This document shows, one piece after another, positions 59,501-64,000 of a stretch of DNA of 64,000 nt. The position numbers and the translations under genes are program-made. The notes under the pieces are model-generated. The model saw only the letters and a list, made by a program, of their open reading frames with translations. It ran no database searches and was not told the origin of the DNA. Each line of letters opens with the position of its first letter. Within the stretch, counting starts at the first letter, position 1. This DNA is from Craterostigma plantagineum (Eukaryota; Streptophyta; Magnoliopsida; Lamiales; Linderniaceae), in contig JAPQWV010000481.1 of the NCBI GenBank assembly GCA_027422505.1, positions 124,001-188,000 on the forward strand. The letters are read 5' to 3'.

Positions 59501-59883
59501 AAATGTAATCAGTCAACGATTCCACACAAGCTGTCCGAGGAAAAATGAATAGGGCGAAAATCACCTGATTTTAGGATAGTTTCGATAACCTTGAAGGCCT
59601 GCTCTGCGTCGAGCGGTTTGGTCTGCGTCGGCCCAGTGCAGACCTTCGTCTGCGCCTCCAACACCGTCTGATTGGGCCGCGGCAGCTTAGGGTTCCGATA
59701 CGACGTCGACACGGCGGGGTTTCGGATGTCGGAAAGCTCCAGGACGGCTCTGGCGGAACGACGCCGTTTCGGCGGCAATCGGATGGACGGTCGACTGAGG
59801 AGGGAGATCGAATTATTGGGATTGCCGTCGAAATTAAACCTCTTCGGAGATAGTTTCGCGTCTGGATTGAGCAGAGCTTTCAT
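56523..59883 (-). CDS. Anthranilate phosphoribosyltransferase-like (TrpD-like) plant protein
   Basis: Ten exons: 59565-59883, 58783-59265, 58543-58700, 58374-58457, 58234-58286, 58035-58116, 57849-57956, 57573-57696, 57416-57501 and 56523-56747. They close to 573 codons plus stop. The N terminus is Ser/Arg-rich and acid-poor, as in plastid transit peptides. A TrpD-type N-terminal helical domain (DAEQAFKVIETILKS..AQLGAFFAAMTIRA) follows and seems repeated at about 195-265 (ALREVLAGGHLGYEEV..SAFLIGQRMN). The C-terminal part has FSMTT-like catalytic-domain relics, DYGFDPTETPRTDRSV and DRIVLNAAMVDHLLVCDG. The glycine-rich PRPP loop expected as GTGGDG reads HYGEPYDG. It resembles the Arabidopsis At1g70570-type protein, whose role is unclear. 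Intact. Confidence 0.92.
56797..57395. mobile_element. MITE-like insertion in intron 9 of the TrpD-like gene
   Basis: The left end GAGTGCGTTTGGAGTC and the right end, in reverse complement GTGGTCCGTTTGGATTCC, are inverted relatives. The next ~100 bases are also related (AATCG.. and GATTTCAAAT words). The interior has GAGCTCGA-rich sequence (57040-57150) and an ATT microsatellite (57169-57190). It fills nearly the whole intron (56748-57415) and leaves both splice sites intact. No target duplication was resolved. Confidence 0.65.
57169..57190. repeat. (ATT)n microsatellite
   Basis: About seven ATT units inside the intronic MITE. Confidence 0.9.
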
Positions 59884-60084
59884 GTTTCTTGGCGATTGAG
59901 ATTCGCAGTCGAATGTTTATGCGATTGATTTTCTTAGTAGAGATCGATGACGGGGAAAGCTATAGCTATGGAGATGACAATGTCAGCTCTTTTGACTTCG
60001 TTAAGACATCTGCCATCTGGACAGATGAGAACGAAAGTAAAATCGTCGGTGCGGACAACAACTCTTTTGAAAGAGCACAGTACC

Positions 60085-61208
60085 TAAAGCTGTTAAAACG
60101 GGTCGACAGGCCGGCCCGTCAAAGTCCGCCAGTCTGAGCGGATCTGAGTAATGAAGGCCGCCCCGGCCCGATTGAAATCATTTGTCCCATAATTTCTGTC
60201 CAATTTTCTGTCCCACTTTATTAAAATGAATTTTATGATTATCGAAAAATACATGATATGGATATCAAATTGATCATCATAAGAAAATGAATAAATTGAA
60301 TGTGTTTATTTACTTTTATCTTATAAATCACATGAAATAACGATGATTTTATGACTTGGTGTAACATAAAGTTAAAGGAATTAATAAATAAAAAAGAAAA
60401 TTTTGAACCACGGGATTTAAAATTTAACGGAATTGATCATTTAGGACTAGAGGGGGACAATAATTATGGGACAAATGATTTTATGCGGCCCCCGCTGCAG
60501 GCGGGTAGCGGACCTAGCGGGCTTAGCCCACCTGTTTAAAAAAATAAGAATAAATATTAAGAAATAACAAAAAATATAAAATTGAAGAATTCAAGTTGGA
60601 AATATATATATATATATAAGGGATCTTTATGCATAAATACCCATTTATATAATTTTATTTGCAAACCAGACCCTGTCAGATTTTTTTTTATATGCAGGTA
60701 CGTGTCCGAATAAAGTTTTTGCACATTGTTACCCGTTCCGCCGCAAGTCGTCATGGAACACATGTAGGTACCATATGAAAACAAACGTAATACAGTGATA
60801 AAATGGTACATCATATAACTCATATTAAGGTACCATATAGACCATATATAGGTACCATATGTGGGTACCATATATACGCGTGACATGGTACTTAATACAC
60901 ATACCGAAAGGTACGTTAAGACTGTGAAAATGGTACACACAATCGAACCGGTACTTATATGAAAATTTTTCTGGCAGGGGGTCTGACATGCAAATTTTTT
61001 TATATAACTAGGTACTTTTCTGTAGATACACCTAACTTAATCAAATTTTAGTAATGTTGTTAAAGTACAAATCATAGCTCAAAAAACATAAAAATTGATA
61101 AATTTATTTGTATATCAATTATTTAATAGAATAATATATTTTTATGTTTTGGCGGGCCTGCCCGTGGTTAACGCGGACTTGCCCGAGCGGGCCCGTTGAA
61201 CAGTTCTA
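60085..61208. mobile_element. hAT-like element, 1.12 kb, near-perfect TSD
   Basis: Starts TAAAGCTGTTAAAACGGG and ends, in reverse complement, TAGAACTGTTCAACGGG. It is flanked by ACAGTACC (60077-60084) and ACGGTACC (61209-61216), seven of eight matching. Ends rich in GGCCCG after a TGTCAAACGGG-like start are common in plant hAT MITEs. It lies about 200 bases upstream of the TrpD-like start codon. No transposase. A second, nested inverted-repeat structure lies at about 60621-61030. Confidence 0.8.
60621..61030. mobile_element. Nested element with ~60-bp degenerate inverted ends and GGTACCATAT cluster
   Basis: The left end (ATCTTTATGCATAAATACCC..CAGACCCTGTCAG) resembles the reverse complement of the right end (TATCTACAGAAAAGTACC..CAGACCCCCTGCCAG). 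Between them GGTACCATAT or close variants occur about seven times at 60760-60960. Long imperfect inverted ends suggest a small MULE-type element; no target duplication was found. Confidence 0.55.
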
Positions 61209-61609
61209 ACGGTACCATGATCGACGTTCCGTGGGAAATTCGAATTTCCTAAAACGATCAAACCAACTTTTTTGTAGTAAAAAAGATTGTGTAACAGTTC
61301 CACAATCGACACTAAACATAGATGTATTCACAGTTTGGTATACTACCGATCGAAGACCCGAAGATTCGTTACAAATCGAACACAGAACAAAAAAAATCGT
61401 TCAATATAAAATTTGGGCAACCGACAACTATGGTAATTCAATCGTCACCAACAACTACGTAAACAAGATTACGGGACGTCCAAGTGGATTCGAACTTGTG
61501 AATTGGAGTTATCTTTCCGATCAGTCGTCGATCATGTAAGACAAAGTATCATGTGATGATGAAATCCATAAGATTTTGGCTTGGAGGAATAATCATGATC
61601 AAATTATCA

Positions 61610-61960
61610 TTTTTAAGGTTGTCTATCATAGAATTGTGAGTGAAATTACGCGTGTATACTACTTCTCTGTCGGAAAAATCTTTCCTAAGCTTCGACCCAA
61701 TACGATCGACCGACTTTCCGCCCTTGACAACTCCCAACTCGTACATTATGGTGTTTGTTATGGCGCTGGGCCATTGAGGGGCATTTTTGGTCATTTCCAG
61801 CAACGAGCTACGTCTAGGTCAGTTAGAGCCGGGTTGCTAATTGGGTCGGCGGAGTTTTTGGTGGCGAAATGGTGGAATTGGCTAAGGTGATAAATTTTTT
61901 TTGCAAGATGTAATTAAGTGTTTTTTTTAGTGATTTATTTTTTTAGGGTTTTGAACAATG
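61610..61960 (-). pseudogene. PMEI-like pseudogene, duplicate of 62909-63442
   Basis: The minus strand matches the intact PMEI-like gene from its 5' leader to about codon 105 (CGTTGCTGGAAATGACC, ATGTACGAGTTGGGAGTTGT). The region with the start codon is deleted, one A is lost in TGGAAAATG giving a frameshift, and the 3' half after GACAACCTTAAAA is replaced by unrelated sequence. It cannot encode the protein. It lies in the same orientation 1.0-1.3 kb downstream of the intact gene, a tandem duplication. Confidence 0.9.
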
Positions 61961-62274
61961 GACAAGTAGATAATCTCAAACTAAGATCAAATTGCAACAC
62001 ATAACAAGCTATAGTAAATTTGGAATATTGACTAAATTATGTATTTATACTATTTTATTGAGCCTCAAGGTTTGTAAAAACGTCAAATTTGGTTTGCGGT
62101 TTTAAATTAATTATAACAAACAACTTTAAAACTAAAAAATCACTTGCACATTTTTTATTATATATCCAGTTTTATCCTTTGTTTTTGGTATACGTTTATA
62201 TACACATATTTGAGAGTGTACATAAATACGAGTTTATATTGATCACCGTGTCTGTCTACACATATAGGTATGTA

Positions 62275-62757
62275 TAGAGCTCGCAAATGGCCTACGGCCC
62301 GCGAGCCCGCTAGGTCCGCCCCACCACCTTTGGCGGGACCTGCAATTTCTCAAGCCCACCGGATTCGATCCGAGCTCTTGGAATTGGAATCGGGCCGCCG
62401 GCTTTAGCAGGAAGGGCCTAGCGGGCCCCTAGTAGCCCGTCAGTTATTACAAAATATATCTTTTTATTAAAAATTGATATTAAATCATTTGGGCTTTTTT
62501 TTTTATTGAGCTCTGAATTTTAGTTTAATCAAGTTTAATAACAAAAATATATTATTTTAAAAAGGTTGAATTATTTTAGAGGTAATTTGGAGTTTAAATA
62601 TTGTATTTGTACTATTTTTTATTTTTTATTTCATAATAGGCGGGTAGGCCTTCATTTCTCATGCCCTCCAAATGGTGGGCTTACGTGCACCACGAATTGC
62701 GAGCATTGGCCGGCTACGGGCCGGCCCACCCTGCTGGCCCGTTTTGATAGCTCTATA
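62275..62757. mobile_element. hAT-type MITE, GC-rich ends
   Basis: The left end is TAGAGCTCGCAAATGGCC and the right end in reverse complement is TAGAGCTATCAAAACGGGCC, followed by GGCCCG-rich arms on both sides and an AT-rich middle. It is the same style as 60085-61208. The flanks are AT-rich and no clean 8-bp duplication was seen. Confidence 0.7.
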
Positions 62758-62908
62758 TATATTATATATCGAATATTACATCAAACAAGAGCTTCATATA
62801 TGACTATTAACATAACATCATTTTAAAAATCACTCAACCCTTTGGAATGTCGGACATACATAATCCGAAACCAAAACATCCATAATCATGTGGCTATATG
62901 ATGAACAC

Positions 62909-63442
62909 TTATATTATATGCATCTCAAGGCTTGGTCTAGCCTTAGCAAGAAACACCAAAACAGCAACATTCTTTACGATCTCATCTCCATACTTCGCCA
63001 CGTCATTGGGCACTGGCTCGTCAGTAACTTCACCAATCGTATCGGTACAAAGCTTAAAATTCGAGCCCGAAACCACCCCATCTAAGGCGCCTGGCGAAGG
63101 CTCTTTCCTAACAAACCCTAACGCTTTTTTAAGGTTGTCTAACATAGTTTGGTAATTGTTATTACATGTGTTGAGCACTTCTTCTTTCTCGCTAGGCTCG
63201 AGATCTTCGCTAAGCTTCGACCCAATGCGATCGACTATCGATTTCCCGCCCTTGACAACTCCCAACTCGTACTTTATGGCGTTTGTTATGGCGTCAGGCC
63301 ATTGAGGGGCATTTTTGGTCATTTTCCAGCAACGGGCTACGTCTAGGTAAGTTAGGGCTGAATTGCAAATTGAGTCGGTGGAGTTTACGGTGGCGAAGAT
63401 GGTGAATAGGGCTGAGGTGATAAAAAACATTTTGATGGACAT
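62909..63442 (-). CDS. Pectin methylesterase inhibitor (PMEI)-like secreted protein
   Basis: Single exon, 177 aa. A signal peptide covers about residues 1-21 (MSIKMFFITSALFTIFATVNS). The mature part has four cysteines at 26, 38, 93 and 132, which fits the two disulfides of the PMEI/invertase-inhibitor four-helix fold. The blocks around CNNNYQTMLDNLKKAL and KLCTDTIGE lie where the family has its conserved Cys helices. Such proteins act in the apoplast on pectin methylesterases or invertases; sequence alone does not say which. A TATA box lies about 75 bases upstream. The neighbouring duplicate at 61610-61960 is dead. Intact. Confidence 0.88.
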   Translation of the reverse strand: MSIKMFFITSALFTIFATVNSTDSICNSALTYLDVARCWKMTKNAPQWPDAITNAIKYELGVVKGGKSIVDRIGSKLSEDLEPSEKEEVLNTCNNNYQTMLDNLKKALGFVRKEPSPGALDGVVSGSNFKLCTDTIGEVTDEPVPNDVAKYGDEIVKNVAVLVFLAKARPSLEMHII

Positions 63443-63512
63443 TTTTTCTTTTGCAAGTGAAATGGTTGTACTTAAGGGTTTGCTTTGTAGTACTTTATTT
63501 TTTGAGGGTTTT

Positions 63513-63522
63513 GTTTATATAG
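63513..63522 (-). promoter_or_regulatory. TATA box of the PMEI-like gene
   Basis: The minus strand reads CTATATAAAC, about 75 bases before the ATG at 63442. The pseudogene copy keeps some of this leader but not the box. Confidence 0.7.
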
Positions 63523-64000
63523 ATGTTTATGGGATATGAGTTGTGTTGGTAGTCTTTGGATTTATTTAATGATTGTAATATATTGTTCTAGAGGTAAAAA
63601 ATATGTTGAAATCCAAATAATCATAATCTTCTTTCCATAATTTTATATTCGTAGTCATATACTGATAAGACAATATGCAAGGAAATTTTGACTTCGAAAA
63701 ATTTGAGTTAAGGTTGTTTATTCGTTAATTTCTTAGTATTGATCTCAAAGCACTCAAATACAAATAGATACAGTACCTACTATATATAATTCATATATTT
63801 TGGGTTTTCTATTTCTTAATCCTTGAAAGTTAAATAACGTAGTACAGTAAAACATATACTTTACAGATTAATAAACTCTCTAAACAGTAAAATTGTCTGG
63901 TTCCGACTTAGGCCTTTGTAAATAACTTTTTGGAAAATCTCTTGATAAATATTAATTCCCGTTAAAACTTTAAATAATTAATAATTCATAAATACGATTA
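63523..64000. other. AT-rich upstream flank of the PMEI-like gene
   Basis: No gene or repeat recognised to the window end. Confidence 0.5.

Noticed and set aside
61231..61539. 102-codon plus-strand open frame
   Set aside because: Hydrophilic, no recognised domain and no splice or promoter context; it lies between a hAT element and a pseudogene.

Overview
The window is plant nuclear DNA, most likely from a eudicot. Four spliced or single-exon plant genes sit in a dense, nested bed of plant transposons. Lineage-typical features are a GnT-III-type glycosyltransferase, a nine-exon MAK16 gene, a plant-type TrpD-like gene, a PMEI-like protein, Ty1/copia and Ty3/gypsy retroelements, and Stowaway, hAT and MULE elements. 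I lean weakly towards an asterid, but nothing in the sequence proves it. No tRNA gene, CRISPR array, bacterial operon or virus was seen.

Layout. 1-6192: a 1.57-kb segment present twice at about 99.5% identity, ending in a Helitron-type 3' hairpin and CTAG. 6435-10680: a hAT-like element with a perfect 8-bp target-site duplication (TSD), split by a probable 4-kb solo LTR. 11180-17201: a complete but dead Ty1/copia element on the minus strand, with LTRs and TSD. 18611-20160: intact two-exon glycosyltransferase gene (minus). 20631-23444: non-autonomous MULE with 9-bp TSD, filled with ~300-bp tandem repeats. 23483-23701: Stowaway MITE. 25309-31300: Ty3 gag-only element whose LTR holds a 3.0-kb broken hAT. 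31955-35314: solo LTR with TSD. 35315-46087: Ty3 fragments, including two LTRs of one family in opposite orientation, a GC-rich broken copia element, and a 141-bp higher-order minisatellite. 46088-46841: copia LTR stub and a rearranged 25S rDNA fragment. 47775-48029: small CSPTTH-motif gene (minus). 49507-51218: MAK16 (minus, nine exons). 52211-52981: plant-mobile-domain (PMD) pseudogene, followed by a 1.4-kb solo LTR at 53161-54594. 56523-59883: TrpD-like gene (minus, ten exons). 60085-62757: hAT-type elements and a PMEI pseudogene. 62909-63442: intact PMEI-like gene (minus).

The host genes are unrelated housekeeping or cell-wall genes (ribosome biogenesis, glycan transfer, phosphoribosyltransferase fold, pectin methylesterase inhibition) and form no operon or cluster. 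All five intact coding genes lie on the minus strand. I rebuilt exon structures by hand from GT/AG sites and reading frame; all of them close in frame (MAK16 294 aa, TrpD-like 573 aa, GnT-III-like 401 aa). The most unusual points are the degenerate phosphoribosyl-diphosphate (PRPP) motif and repeated helical domain of the TrpD-like protein, the inverted rDNA chimera, the TCGA-palindrome arrays shared by two giant LTRs, the TCACGGCCGTGA arrays upstream of LTR TATA boxes, and several transposon boundaries fixed to the base by exact TSDs. I found no convincing new multi-gene system.
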